A stretch of 64,000 nt of DNA from Bacteroidetes bacterium GWB2_32_14 (GCA_001768235.1 MENK01000028.1:35035-99034), one strand, 5' to 3'. Counted from the stretch's first letter, positions 1 through 9,603 are shown. A program made the numbers and translations. Notes: generated by a model not told the origin, from the sequence alone.

Positions 1-312
1 AATATCTATTTCTTTTTTATACTGATAAAGAACATCGTGAAACATTGATGCGTAATAAGTTATTGGTTTGCATGTTTCGAAAACAAGCATTCCGTCTGGT
101 GTTCCACAAGTAAACTGAAGAAAGTTAAATTTGGGAGAACACCCGTCCCAGGCATATCCTAATCCATTCGAACCTTTTACAGTAATTGTCCCATCGGCTT
201 CAACCTTTAACCAATCGCTTTCAAAAACTCTCCCGTAAATACCTGTTTTTATCGATGTATCTTCGGTGTGTACAAATTTATAAACCTTTCTCATTGATTT
301 TGAGCGTATCAT
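1..312 (-). CDS. DUF1353-like conserved protein, 3' part outside window
   Basis: An open frame runs from an ATG at 312 to the window edge, giving 104 codons with no stop, so the C-terminus is missing. The visible part has an Asp-Gly-x-Ser-Pro-Lys segment and, near the cut end, a Ser-Met-Phe-His-Asp-Val-Leu-Tyr-Gln segment. The D-G-x-S then H-D-x-L-Y pairing recalls DUF1353, a small family of unknown function common in phages and in some chromosomes. A second ATG at codon 7 is an alternative start. No signal peptide or membrane segment is visible. The family call is from motif memory only. Confidence 0.5.
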   Translation of the reverse strand, partial: MIRSKSMRKVYKFVHTEDTSIKTGIYGRVFESDWLKVEADGTITVKGSNGLGYAWDGCSPKFNFLQFTCGTPDGMLVFETCKPITYYASMFHDVLYQYKKEIDI

Positions 313-366
313 AACAACTTTAAATTTGTTCTTAAAGATAAAACGATTTGACGTATTGATAAAATA

Positions 367-392
367 AAAATCCGGTATTTAAACCGGATTTT
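367..392 (-). terminator. Intrinsic terminator of the MBL hydrolase gene
   Basis: A 10-bp inverted repeat (367-376 with 383-392) has a 6-nt loop. It lies just past the stop of the minus-strand gene that ends at 413 and is followed, on the minus strand, by a T-rich tract. It also separates that gene from the next minus-strand gene at 312. Confidence 0.75.
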
Positions 393-412
393 ATTACCAG
401 GAGCCATTGTAA

Positions 413-1246
413 TTATATTAATTTGAATGTTTCTTTTACTCTCACTCCTTTTCCTGTTTGCTGAACAGTACAACACTCATTATACAAATCGTGCTGAAAA
501 AACAAAGTGTAATTATTTTTTACAGCTTCATTTAAAAAATCTTCTTTCTCCTGCAACATATCCATAGGGCGAACATCATAAGCCATATTCCAGACTAATG
601 GGATATGTGCTGTAGAAGGAATAAGGTCGGCAACAAAGACAACTGTTTTTTTACCAGTATTAATAAATGGAATGATCTGCCCAACAGTATGTCCGTTGTA
701 TAACCGCAGGTTAATACCGGGATATAATTCCATATCTTTTTCAACAAATTTTAATTTACCGCTTTCCATCATTGGAATAATATTCTCTTTTAGAAAAGCT
801 GCTCCTTCCTGTTTATTTGGGTTCATTGCCCACTCCCAATGAGGTTTGCTAACCCAATATGTGGCATTTTTAAAAGTAAGTTCATATCCTGAACGATCGG
901 AATTGAATTTTACCCCGCCACCACAATGATCTGCATGCAGATGAGTTAAAATTACATCTGTTACATCGTTAAAAGTATATCCGTGTTTCTTAAATGCTCC
1001 TTCTAATCCGTCACCACCGTTTAAGTAAACATGGCTAAAGTATTTTTCATCTTGCTTATCGCCATAGCCATTATCGATTAAAACAACTCTTTCACCGGTA
1101 TCGATAAGTAATGAACGTAAAGCCCAGTTACAAAGGTTATTTTCATCGGCAGGGTATTTTGTTTGCCACATTACTTTTGGTACAACGCCAAACATAGCAC
1201 CACCATCAATTTTAAAATTTGTTATATGTATAGGAAAAAGTTTCAT
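413..1246 (-). CDS. MBL-fold metallo-hydrolase
   Basis: This 277-residue protein is a metallo-beta-lactamase-fold hydrolase. The dinuclear metal motif HxHxDH is at residues 102-107 (THLHADH). Further ligands fit a later Gly-His in YNGHTVGQ, the Asp in FVADL and the His in FFQHD. There is no signal peptide, so it is probably cytoplasmic. The family includes lactonases, glyoxalase II and phosphodiesterases; the substrate cannot be read from the sequence. It is transcribed alone, with its own terminator, and is divergent from mpl with about 100 nt between the two start codons. Confidence 0.8.
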   Translation of the reverse strand: MKLFPIHITNFKIDGGAMFGVVPKVMWQTKYPADENNLCNWALRSLLIDTGERVVLIDNGYGDKQDEKYFSHVYLNGGDGLEGAFKKHGYTFNDVTDVILTHLHADHCGGGVKFNSDRSGYELTFKNATYWVSKPHWEWAMNPNKQEGAAFLKENIIPMMESGKLKFVEKDMELYPGINLRLYNGHTVGQIIPFINTGKKTVVFVADLIPSTAHIPLVWNMAYDVRPMDMLQEKEDFLNEAVKNNYTLFFQHDLYNECCTVQQTGKGVRVKETFKLI

Positions 1247-1345
1247 ATATAAATGATTATAGGTAAATACTAAAAGATGAAGCGATATAATTATTTACTA
1301 AAATTAGTATCTTCACAGCAAAATTACTATTACAAATATAATATA

Positions 1346-2707
1346 ATGAAAGTTCATTTTATAGCTATCGGTGGAAGCGCCATGCACAACCTGGCAATAG
1401 CCCTTCATAAAAAAGGATATATTGTAACTGGTTCCGATGATGAGATTTTTGAATCCTCGCGAAGCAACCTTGAAAAATATGGTATTCTGCCTGATAAAAT
1501 CGGCTGGTTTCCTGAAAAAATTTCTTCAGATATTGATGCTATTATTCTGGGAATGCATGCCCGAAATGAAAATACCGAATTAATTCGGGCCAGGGAATTA
1601 AACCTGAAAATTTATTCATATCCGGAATATTTGTATGAACAAACAAAGAATAAAACCCGGGTTGTTATCGGTGGCAGCCATGGCAAAACTACCATTACTT
1701 CCATGATTATGCATGTTTTAAATTATCATGGAAAATCTTTTGATTACATGGTAGGTGCCCAGGTTGAAGGATTTGAAACCATGGTGAATTTATCAGAAGC
1801 AGCACCTGTAGCAATTTTCGAAGGCGATGAGTATCTTTCATCACCAATCGATCCCCGCCCCAAGTTTCATTTATATAAACCAAACATTGCATTACTAAGC
1901 GGAATAGCCTGGGACCACATGAATGTTTTTCCAACTTTCGAAAATTACCAAGAACAGTTTAGCCAGTTTATTGAAAAGATTGAAAAAGGCGGAGAGCTTT
2001 TTTATTATAAAAATGATTTTGTGTTAAACGAAATTGTTAATAAATCGAACAGCACGATTAAAAAAACTGCTTACGATGTTCATCCATTTATCAAAAAAAA
2101 GGATAAAACTTTTTTAGTTTATAATGAAACGGAGATTCCTTTAGAAATCTTTGGTGACCATAATCTTCAGAATATTAATGGTGCAAAGTTAGTTTGCAAT
2201 AAAATATCAATTTCGGATGATGAATTCTATGAAGCAATATCTCATTTTAAAGGGGCATCGAAACGATTGGAATTACTAGCTGAAAATGCTACATCCAAAA
2301 TCTTCAGAGATTTTGCCCATTCTCCTTCAAAACTTAAAGCAACCGTAAATGCTGTAAAAAATCAATTTGATGAAAAAGAACTTATTGCAATCATGGAATT
2401 ACATACATTTAGTAGTTTAAATGCAAAATTCTTAAATGAATACAATGGCACAATGGATTTGGCAGATATTCCTGTTGTTTACTACAATCCCGAAGTAATA
2501 GAACATAAAAAACTACATCCAATTCATATCGATCAGGTTAAAAAATCATTCAACAACCCGAAATTGAATGTCTATACAAATCAAAAAGAACTAATCTCAT
2601 ATATTGAACAGGTTCAATTAAAAAATAAGATATTACTTTTTATGAGCAGTGGTAATTTTTCAGGAATAGATTTAATCGAATTTTCAAAGAAACTGATATC
2701 TCGGTAG
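1346..2707 (+). CDS. mpl: UDP-N-acetylmuramate:tripeptide ligase (Mpl)
   Basis: A 453-residue Mur ligase of the Mpl type, which attaches recovered L-Ala-gamma-D-Glu-meso-Dap tripeptide to UDP-MurNAc in murein recycling. The N-terminus HFIAIGGSAM replaces the GIGG loop of MurC, and the ATP P-loop is GGSHGKTT near residue 115. The frame is open upstream to 1277, but those 23 codons are rich in Lys, Tyr and Asn and precede the conserved Rossmann start; ATG 1346 is chosen because MKVHFIAIGG is the family N-terminus. Length matches the family (about 450). MurC is the alternative, but the early GGSAM loop and the HARNEN segment favour Mpl. Confidence 0.85.
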   Translation: MKVHFIAIGGSAMHNLAIALHKKGYIVTGSDDEIFESSRSNLEKYGILPDKIGWFPEKISSDIDAIILGMHARNENTELIRARELNLKIYSYPEYLYEQTKNKTRVVIGGSHGKTTITSMIMHVLNYHGKSFDYMVGAQVEGFETMVNLSEAAPVAIFEGDEYLSSPIDPRPKFHLYKPNIALLSGIAWDHMNVFPTFENYQEQFSQFIEKIEKGGELFYYKNDFVLNEIVNKSNSTIKKTAYDVHPFIKKKDKTFLVYNETEIPLEIFGDHNLQNINGAKLVCNKISISDDEFYEAISHFKGASKRLELLAENATSKIFRDFAHSPSKLKATVNAVKNQFDEKELIAIMELHTFSSLNAKFLNEYNGTMDLADIPVVYYNPEVIEHKKLHPIHIDQVKKSFNNPKLNVYTNQKELISYIEQVQLKNKILLFMSSGNFSGIDLIEFSKKLISR

Positions 2708-2814
2708 AAGATGAATCCTGATATTAGAATAATTTACATATTAAGTAACAGAATAGCACTAATTCATACTAAATATTGAAGGTGAAATTTTTTAAAATAA
2801 ATTTTCTAAAAATA

Positions 2815-2845
2815 TTTGCAGAAAATAAAAAATCATTTACTTTTG
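2815..2845 (+). promoter_or_regulatory. Bacteroidota promoter for tRNA-Glu and rpsT
   Basis: TTTG at 2815-2818 and TACTTTTG at 2838-2845 are 19 nt apart. They match the Bacteroidota primary sigma consensus (-33 TTTG, -7 TAnnTTTG). Transcription would begin about 20 nt before the tRNA. Confidence 0.75.
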
Positions 2846-2871
2846 CACCACCAAGTTTTTGACTTGAATTT

Positions 2872-2943
2872 GGTCCGTTCGTCTAGGGGTTAGGACGTCA
2901 GGTTTTCATCCTGGTAACAGGGGTTCGATTCCCCTACGGACTA
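2872..2943 (+). tRNA. tRNA-Glu (anticodon TTC)
   Basis: A complete 72-nt cloverleaf. The acceptor stem GGTCCGT pairs with ACGGACT (one G-U at the end). The anticodon loop TTTTCAT carries TTC at its centre, and the T-arm loop is TTCGATT. Discriminator base is A at 2943; CCA is not encoded. It lies 33 nt before rpsT and probably shares its transcript. Confidence 0.97.
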
Positions 2944-2976
2944 CAAAATTAAAAATGAATATAGGAGAAGAGAATT

Positions 2977-3228
2977 ATGGCAAACCATAAGTCAGCAGAA
3001 AAAAGAGTAAGACACAGCGATGTTACAACCTTACATAATAAATATTATGCAAGAACAACTCGTAATATGATTAAAAAATTACGCGCTACTACCGAAAAAG
3101 CTGAAGCTACAGAAATGTTGCCAAAAGTTACCGCTATGCTTGATAAATTAGCAAAGAAAAATATTATTCATAAAAATAAAGCTTCTAATTTAAAGTCAAG
3201 CTTAACTTTATTGGTTAATAAATTATAA
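2977..3228 (+). CDS. rpsT: Ribosomal protein bS20
   Basis: An 83-residue, strongly basic helical protein beginning MANHKSAEKRVR, the typical bS20 start; it binds 16S rRNA in the small subunit body. An AGGAGAAGAG purine run just upstream gives a recognisable ribosome-binding site. Length is normal (80-90). It follows tRNA-Glu and is closed by a strong terminator, so the two likely form a small stable-RNA/ribosomal unit. Confidence 0.97.
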   Translation: MANHKSAEKRVRHSDVTTLHNKYYARTTRNMIKKLRATTEKAEATEMLPKVTAMLDKLAKKNIIHKNKASNLKSSLTLLVNKL

Positions 3229-3249
3229 TTTATACAATATAATCAAGAG

Positions 3250-3280
3250 GCCTTTCTTCAAATGAAGAAAGGCTTTTTTG
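3250..3280 (+). terminator. Intrinsic terminator of rpsT
   Basis: A 10-bp stem (3250-3259 with 3264-3273), a 4-nt loop and a run of six T. It lies 22 nt after the rpsT stop. Confidence 0.9.
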
Positions 3281-3325
3281 TATTCAATATTTTATACCTT
3301 TACTTCTTCAATAAATTAGAACTAA

Positions 3326-3907
3326 ATGATTTCAAAAGTTTGTGTTTTCTGTGCTTCAAGCCATAAGGTTGACCAAAAATATTTCGACATAGCTGAACGA
3401 ACGGCAAATGTACTTGTTGAGAATAACATAACTACAGTATATGGTGGTGGTGCGGTAGGTTTAATGGGTAAACTTGCTGATTCAGTTATAGAAAAAAATG
3501 GAGAAATTATTGGGATAATCCCATCGTTTATGATGGATGTGGAATGGGGGCATAAAAATGTTTCAGAGCTTATTGTTGTGACGGATATGCACGAACGCAA
3601 AAAGCGCTTAATTGAAGGCGTAGATGCAATAGTAATTTTACCCGGAGGTTCTGGTACTCTTGAAGAAACAATGGAGGTAATTACTTTAAAACGACTCGGG
3701 AAATTTACCAAACCTATTGTGTTTGTGAATACAGATGATTTTTACAACAACTTATTCACACTTTTCGATAAAATGATTGAAGAAAAATTCATGCGCGAAG
3801 AACATCGTGATATGTGGGTTTCTGTTAAAGCCCCCGAAGACATCATTTCTGCAATAAGTTCATCACCCGTTTGGGACGAATCGGCAATAAATATTGCTGC
3901 TGTTTAA
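3326..3907 (+). CDS. LOG-family Rossmann protein (TIGR00730)
   Basis: A 193-residue protein of the LOG family. Some members are cytokinin riboside 5'-monophosphate phosphoribohydrolases and others act on AMP or related nucleotides. The diagnostic PGGSGTLEE motif is near residue 112, preceded by an MHERKK segment whose Arg and Lys belong to the family's active site. The N-terminus VCVFCASS is also typical. Cytoplasmic and normal in length. It was long misannotated as lysine decarboxylase; no such activity is implied. It stands alone between two terminators. Confidence 0.88.
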   Translation: MISKVCVFCASSHKVDQKYFDIAERTANVLVENNITTVYGGGAVGLMGKLADSVIEKNGEIIGIIPSFMMDVEWGHKNVSELIVVTDMHERKKRLIEGVDAIVILPGGSGTLEETMEVITLKRLGKFTKPIVFVNTDDFYNNLFTLFDKMIEEKFMREEHRDMWVSVKAPEDIISAISSSPVWDESAINIAAV

Positions 3908-3928
3908 AGTTAATTTTCAGCAAAAAAA

Positions 3929-3960
3929 TTAGCCTTCAATAATTTGATGCTGAAGGCTAA
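3929..3960 (-). terminator. Bidirectional terminator between convergent genes
   Basis: A 10-bp inverted repeat (3929-3938 with 3951-3960) has a 12-nt loop. It is followed on the minus strand by a run of seven T. It lies between the stops of the LOG gene and the propeller gene and could serve both. Confidence 0.7.
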
Positions 3961-3981
3961 TCTATATAAATAACAAAAAAA

Positions 3982-6900
3982 TTAAAATCCTCTCCCGATA
4001 ACTACAATATCGTCAACCTGTTCGTAATTACTCATCCATTGAACAATGTAATTTTCAAGTTCTTTACCCTGTTCTTTCATTGGAACATGTTGATAGCTTA
4101 ATATCAGGTCTTTCATATTTTTCTTTCGCAACTTACGTCCATCATCCCCTCCAAACTGATCGGCATAACCATCAGAAAAGATATAAAAACTGTCCCCTTT
4201 TTCGATTTTTATTTCGTGATTTGTAAATTTTTTATTCTCAATCACATTTGTCATTCCAATTGGAAAACGATCAGCTTTAATCTCTTCAAGTTCACCATTT
4301 CTTATATGAAACAATGGATTATATGCCCCCGCGTATTCAAGAACTTGTGTATCCCTGTTGTAACACATTAAAGCTAAATCCATACCATCATTAACGACTC
4401 GTTCGCCTTTAACATCTTTCTGGTGAAGAGCATTAATGATTTCAATATCAAGGCGATCAAGTATTTCTGCCGGTTTTAATATGTCGTATTCACGAACAAT
4501 TTTTGTAAGCATACTGTGCCCCAGAATTGCCAGAAATGCTCCAGGTACCCCGTGCCCGGTACAATCAACAGCTGCAATCATTTCTTTGTTGCCAACTGTT
4601 TCGAGCCAGTAAAAATCTCCACTTACAATATCTTTTGGCCTGTACAAAACAAATGTATTTTCATAAGGAATTTCCGGAGGTAAAACCGCTGTTTGTATTC
4701 GTTTGGCATACCTTATACTATCTGTAATATCCTTATTCTTTTTCTCAATTTCTATACTTTTCTGAACAACCTCGGCAGTCCTTTCAGCAACTTTCTCTTC
4801 AAGTATTCTTTTTTCTTTTACAAGATTTTGTTCACGAACTTTAATGTACGACATAATTCCAATAAAACCCAGAATTATTACAGCTGTAATAAACCACCAT
4901 GTTTTATAAAACGGGGGCGATATTATAAATGTGTACGTTACAGGCTCTTCATTCCAGACTCCCGAACTATTCTTTGCTTTTACTTTAAAAGTATATTTAT
5001 CTGGGGCTAATGATGAATAATTCACCATGGTTTGATCGGTAACCGGCCTCCATTCCCGATCTGCAGGATCGAGCATAATCTGGTATTTTACAGCTTCGGG
5101 ATTAATTAAACAGATGCTATTGTAATCAAAAATTATTGAATTTTCGCGATAACTCAATTTCTGATCAGGTTTCATCAAACGATCTTTTAAGTTCACCCTT
5201 AGCCGTGCAATGTGAGTTAAAGGTTCTTTCGGGGAATCTATTTCCATTTTGGGCTGATATTTTACAACTCCTTTTACAGTACCAAACCATAGATTCCCAT
5301 CACTATCCCTGTAGGTTGCATTTTTCTTTGCTTCAATTCCGGTAAACCCACTTTTTTCTGTATATGTATGAATATTCCCTTTTGAATCAATTTTATTCAT
5401 TCCCTGGCTGGTTCCCACATATATATTGTTTTCATTGTCAATATTTAACTGAGTAATTAAATTTGACAGTAACCCATCGTTTTGAGTAATGGTTCTTAAA
5501 ACTTTACTTCCATCAAAAACAAAGATTCCCTTATTGTTTGTTCCAATCCAAATATTACCATCTTTATCTTCCACCATACATTCAGGGGTAAGCAGCCCTT
5601 CAATGTCAACTTGTTTTATTAAAGTATCCTGAATAAAATTTAGTCCTTCGTTAACTACACCAACCCAAACTTTATCTTTTGAATCAACATAAACAGAAGA
5701 AATTTCGTTTCCACTTAATCCATTAATCTGTGTAAGAATGGTGCTTTTATCATTGTTAATATCATAATAAACCAGTCCGTCAATAGTTCCTACCCACAAT
5801 TGATTTTGCCTGTCAATATCCAAGGCAGTAACTATTAAACTGTGTATATACCTGTTAACAACCATATTATAAACAAACCTGCCGGTTGAGAAATCGTACA
5901 TATTTACACCGTTATCGTTTGTTCCGACCCATAGATTTCCATCTCTGTCATTTTTTAAAAACCGAATCTGATTTCCTACAGAGTTCTTTTCCTGATTATA
6001 ATATGTAAATTTTTTACCTGTATCTTTTGCTGACGGATTATAAACACTAAGTCCTTTATTGGATCCAAACCAGAAGTTTTTTTGTTTGTCTTCAATAACG
6101 GCCCATATTTGTTGGTCGGCCAATCCATCAGAAGTGCTATATGTTATAAACTTTTCCCCTTTAAATACGGCAAGCCCATGTTCGTTTGTTCCAATAAGGA
6201 TATTTCCTTCAACATCTTCACTTATGCAAAAAACCTTAGGATCGTTAAGTCCATTAATACTATTAAAGGTTTTATAGGTATCACCTGAAAATTTTGTTAC
6301 ACCTCCGCCCCAGGTTCCCGCCCATATATTTCCTTTACTATCTTCTGTAATTGTACTTATCCAATTATTGGCAAGGCCATCACGAGAATCGTAAATAATA
6401 AACCTGTTCTCTTTTAAAATATATCTGTATAAACCTCCATGGAATGTTCCAAACCAGATGTCTCCTTTTTTATCCTGAAGCATTACCGTTGTTGGAAAGT
6501 ATGATGTTAATCCTTTTGGGAAATAATTTGTAAACGAATTGTCTGACTTGTTATATTTCTTAATACCTACATCTGTTACAAAGAAAAGAGTGTCTCCAAA
6601 AGCGATTGTGCTGGCTACTACTCTGTCACTTAACCGTTTGCCCTTATATTGTTCGTATGTAAGTTTTGCCAAATCCAATTCATACGGGTTATCTATTCTT
6701 ATGAGCCCATCTCCATATGTTGTTACCCACAAATGATTCTCCGAGTCTTCAATAAAACCGGTTACTTCTCCTTTAATAATAGAACTTAAAGGATGTATGT
6801 TAATTTTATCATTTAAAACAAAAGAAATACCTCCCGACTTATGTCCCATCCAAATAGTACCTTTTGAATCTTTAAACAGAGATTTTACGCCTCCTTCGGC

Positions 6901-7170
6901 AAGGCCATCCTCAGTAGTATAGTTTATAAAAGTAACTCCATCAAATTTTGTAACACCACTTTCAGTTCCAATCCATAAATAACCTTGATTTTCCTGAATT
7001 ACACTATAAACTTTAGATTGGGCTAATCCTTCTTTTACACTATAATAGTCGAAATAATATGTTTGACCTGTAACACTATTCGTGTAAAGAAAAAATACTG
7101 TATAAAAAAAAGTTATTCGCTTAATTAAGCGAATAACTTTTTTTATTCTCTGATTATGAACAATATCCAT
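3982..7170 (-). CDS. Sensor-propeller / Y_Y_Y / SpoIIE-type PP2C phosphatase
   Basis: A 1062-residue transmembrane protein. An uncleaved or signal anchor (TFFYTVFFLYTNSVTG) leads into about 14 Reg_prop repeats (recurring 'WVGTxxxG' and 'DSKGxIWxG') forming two periplasmic beta-propellers. Then come a Y_Y_Y Ig-like domain (about 690-760), one membrane helix (WWFITAVIILGFIGIMSYI) and a coiled coil. The C-terminal SpoIIE/PP2C phosphatase has SGDFYW, AAVDCTGHGVPGA, FYIFSDGYADQFGG and a final VDDIVVIG. It thus has the sensor architecture of hybrid two-component propeller proteins but with a serine phosphatase output instead of a histidine kinase. It follows the caspase gene by 12 nt on the same strand. 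Its first codons contain a terminator-like palindrome. Confidence 0.9.
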   Translation of the reverse strand: MDIVHNQRIKKVIRLIKRITFFYTVFFLYTNSVTGQTYYFDYYSVKEGLAQSKVYSVIQENQGYLWIGTESGVTKFDGVTFINYTTEDGLAEGGVKSLFKDSKGTIWMGHKSGGISFVLNDKINIHPLSSIIKGEVTGFIEDSENHLWVTTYGDGLIRIDNPYELDLAKLTYEQYKGKRLSDRVVASTIAFGDTLFFVTDVGIKKYNKSDNSFTNYFPKGLTSYFPTTVMLQDKKGDIWFGTFHGGLYRYILKENRFIIYDSRDGLANNWISTITEDSKGNIWAGTWGGGVTKFSGDTYKTFNSINGLNDPKVFCISEDVEGNILIGTNEHGLAVFKGEKFITYSTSDGLADQQIWAVIEDKQKNFWFGSNKGLSVYNPSAKDTGKKFTYYNQEKNSVGNQIRFLKNDRDGNLWVGTNDNGVNMYDFSTGRFVYNMVVNRYIHSLIVTALDIDRQNQLWVGTIDGLVYYDINNDKSTILTQINGLSGNEISSVYVDSKDKVWVGVVNEGLNFIQDTLIKQVDIEGLLTPECMVEDKDGNIWIGTNNKGIFVFDGSKVLRTITQNDGLLSNLITQLNIDNENNIYVGTSQGMNKIDSKGNIHTYTEKSGFTGIEAKKNATYRDSDGNLWFGTVKGVVKYQPKMEIDSPKEPLTHIARLRVNLKDRLMKPDQKLSYRENSIIFDYNSICLINPEAVKYQIMLDPADREWRPVTDQTMVNYSSLAPDKYTFKVKAKNSSGVWNEEPVTYTFIISPPFYKTWWFITAVIILGFIGIMSYIKVREQNLVKEKRILEEKVAERTAEVVQKSIEIEKKNKDITDSIRYAKRIQTAVLPPEIPYENTFVLYRPKDIVSGDFYWLETVGNKEMIAAVDCTGHGVPGAFLAILGHSMLTKIVREYDILKPAEILDRLDIEIINALHQKDVKGERVVNDGMDLALMCYNRDTQVLEYAGAYNPLFHIRNGELEEIKADRFPIGMTNVIENKKFTNHEIKIEKGDSFYIFSDGYADQFGGDDGRKLRKKNMKDLILSYQHVPMKEQGKELENYIVQWMSNYEQVDDIVVIGRGF
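7105..7144 (-). terminator. 40-nt perfect palindrome, terminator-like, inside 5' coding sequence
   Basis: A perfect palindrome centred between 7124 and 7125, with a GC-containing core and A-run/T-run arms. On the minus strand it reads as a stem followed by seven T, a classic intrinsic terminator. It lies about 40-80 nt past the caspase stop but within codons 9-22 of the propeller gene, so it can end or attenuate transcription into that gene. Confidence 0.75.
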
Positions 7171-7182
7171 ATTGCGAGTTTT

Positions 7183-9546
7183 TTATTTGTCTTTTGATAT
7201 AAAGAAGAATGTACCTCCTTCATCAGCTAACCCGTCAATCTTACCAAATTGTGGTTTTTGAGTTCCACTTTTTGCAACTGCCACGGTTACTTTTGAAACA
7301 ATATTTTCAATGGGTAAACAAGCATTTGGGTTATTCATCAATGAATTTGCAAATGTTCTTGTAAATTGTGAATTGTCAACAGCTAATTCATATCCTGCAG
7401 AAGAAAATACCTGAGATGATTTAAATTTTGTAGCTTCCCAATCGCCGCAATCTCTTTCATTTAAAGCCGATCGCATAGCCTGGTAAAAAGTAGGCCCTGA
7501 TTCACAGGCATCAGTGATAACCAAAGTATGAGTTACAAATTGTGAATACGACTGTAATGCTGCTTTTAATGAGTTGATATTAAAATAGGTGAATTCATCA
7601 TCACGTTTAGCATCAGTTGGAACCCAGTAGCCAGTTTCATTAATAAACTTCCCATGACCAGCATACCAAACTAAAAGCGAATTAACCTGGTTGCTTCTAA
7701 CCAAATCACGTAATTCAATAGAGAAAAATTTCTCCATTTGTTCTTTAGTCATATTCTGTTTATGAACAATGTTATGTACTTTATAGTTTGCTAAAGCAGC
7801 TTTCATCATGCTAACATCTTTTACGGGACCATCAAGACTGGCAAATGTTTCATAATTTGAATTTTCAATAAATATAACCCAGGTTTTGCCCATTGGATTT
7901 TCCTGCGAAATTTCCAGTGCTTCGCGGTTGATTTTAAATTCCTGGGTCGTTATATTTCCATAAATATCTTCTGCGGTAACAACAAATTTATTTTTATTAG
8001 CTATATCAATAGTTGCAAAAAACTCGGGGTTTTTAGTATCAACTGAATAACTAGCATTCATATCTTCAACAGAAATCGCTTTAATTAAATTTTCATCAGC
8101 AATACGTCCTTCAACATAAAGTTTACGATTGTCAACCGACATGTAGATTTCCCCGGATGTTGAAGCAAACGGGGCAATTAATGTAATTTGAGGAGGATTG
8201 ATTTCAGTTCTGTTTAACGTGTAAGTTGTTGCTAAAACATTATTGTAAACATCGGCAACAGCAACAGATATCATTTCTTTTCCTGTAACATCAACTATTA
8301 TTTCAAATTCGTTTTCAGCGGCACCTTCAATAAATTTTACATCTGCACCTTCAACTTTTGCATACTGAATCTTGCTTGCGTCTTTAATTATTCCTTTTAA
8401 TGTTGCAGTAGTTGCATTTTCAATTACATTGATTATGTTCCCATCGCGTTGCAATGGTTGTGTAAAAACCAGGTTTGGCTTATTGCTTTCCCTGTTAAGT
8501 TCATATAATCTATTATTTACAACTTCTAAGCGTTCTTTTGCTTCTGCGCTGTTATCATCTGTTAATGATGAATACATTTTATAATCAGCAATGGCTTTTT
8601 CATATTGGGTAATTTCTTCGAATGATTTCGCCCTGTTAAAATAGGCTACTGCATTTTTTGAATTTAGTGAAATAACTTTACTAAAATCATTAATTGCGTC
8701 CTGATGCTTATTAAACTCCTGTGAATATAAGCCCCGGGTAAAAAATACTTTTTCATCAGATGGCGAAAAGATTATAATTTTTGATAAATCGTCAATAGCT
8801 TTTGTATAATCAATTTTCTCACGGTAAACATTGCTTCGAATCCATAGTGCTTCTTTACTTTTCTGATCAATTGCCAGAGCTTTATTGCAGGTTGAAAGTG
8901 ACTCGTCATACTTTTTGGCTTTTAATAAAACATCGGCCAGAGAGATATATGCTTCAAGAACGGTTGGTGATTTTTCAATAGATTTCTTGAAAAATGTTTC
9001 AGAAACATTGTAATTACCCAGTTTATCGTTAATATAACCGTGCCAGTAAAAATTCCTGGCATCTTGTTCTAATGCAAGTACAGCATCACTTTCTTTAAGC
9101 GCTTTATCATATTCTTTTAACTCGATATAAGAATCTCTCTTTAATTTAAATGCCTTGATGTGTTTTTTATCCAGGGTTGTTGCTTTTGAAAGCATTGATA
9201 TGGCTTCGTTGTATTCTTTTAGTTCGAAATACAAACGACCCGAGTTGTAAAAGCATGAAGCGTTTTTTTCGTCAAATGATGTCGCTCTTTTGTAATCACT
9301 TGCAGCTTCTGACAAATTACCTGTTTTTTCGTAGGCCTCTGCTCTCGCAATATATGCATCAGTAAATTCAGGTTTCTCTTCAATTTGTTTCGTGTATTGA
9401 ATAATTGCATCCTGATAATTACCTGAAGCTGCAAAATCTTTACCTGTAGTATAAAGTTTTGGACTACATTCTACAAATGAAATCAAAACAATTAACAATG
9501 GAGTAAAGATTAATGTTCGTTTAAATTTTAAAGTTCCCATATTCAT
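7183..9546 (-). CDS. TPR-repeat lipoprotein with C-terminal caspase (peptidase C14) domain
   Basis: A 787-residue predicted lipoprotein: hydrophobic leader FTPLLIVLISFVEC ending in a lipobox Cys, so it is probably anchored in an envelope membrane. About nine TPR units follow (roughly residues 30-330), then Ig-like beta segments (about 370-560) and a caspase p20-like domain. The catalytic His is in VWYAGHGKF (about residue 631) and the Cys in TDACESG (about 681), with normal spacing. The frame is open to 9606, but a -7 element overlaps those first codons and the leader begins at MNMGTLKF, so ATG 9546 (or 9540) is chosen. It is the first gene of a unit with the propeller-phosphatase. Substrate unknown; C14 family proteases cleave after basic residues or Asp. 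Confidence 0.88.
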   Translation of the reverse strand: MNMGTLKFKRTLIFTPLLIVLISFVECSPKLYTTGKDFAASGNYQDAIIQYTKQIEEKPEFTDAYIARAEAYEKTGNLSEAASDYKRATSFDEKNASCFYNSGRLYFELKEYNEAISMLSKATTLDKKHIKAFKLKRDSYIELKEYDKALKESDAVLALEQDARNFYWHGYINDKLGNYNVSETFFKKSIEKSPTVLEAYISLADVLLKAKKYDESLSTCNKALAIDQKSKEALWIRSNVYREKIDYTKAIDDLSKIIIFSPSDEKVFFTRGLYSQEFNKHQDAINDFSKVISLNSKNAVAYFNRAKSFEEITQYEKAIADYKMYSSLTDDNSAEAKERLEVVNNRLYELNRESNKPNLVFTQPLQRDGNIINVIENATTATLKGIIKDASKIQYAKVEGADVKFIEGAAENEFEIIVDVTGKEMISVAVADVYNNVLATTYTLNRTEINPPQITLIAPFASTSGEIYMSVDNRKLYVEGRIADENLIKAISVEDMNASYSVDTKNPEFFATIDIANKNKFVVTAEDIYGNITTQEFKINREALEISQENPMGKTWVIFIENSNYETFASLDGPVKDVSMMKAALANYKVHNIVHKQNMTKEQMEKFFSIELRDLVRSNQVNSLLVWYAGHGKFINETGYWVPTDAKRDDEFTYFNINSLKAALQSYSQFVTHTLVITDACESGPTFYQAMRSALNERDCGDWEATKFKSSQVFSSAGYELAVDNSQFTRTFANSLMNNPNACLPIENIVSKVTVAVAKSGTQKPQFGKIDGLADEGGTFFFISKDK

Positions 9547-9603
9547 TGATTTTTTAATATTATTCCTTAGGGTTTCTACTCTTTTTAAATAGATTTTACA
9601 AGT

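Noticed and set aside
1277..1345. Extended N-terminus of mpl
   Set aside because: The Mur-ligase fold starts at MKVHFIAIGG (1346); the extra codons are low-complexity and have no homology support.
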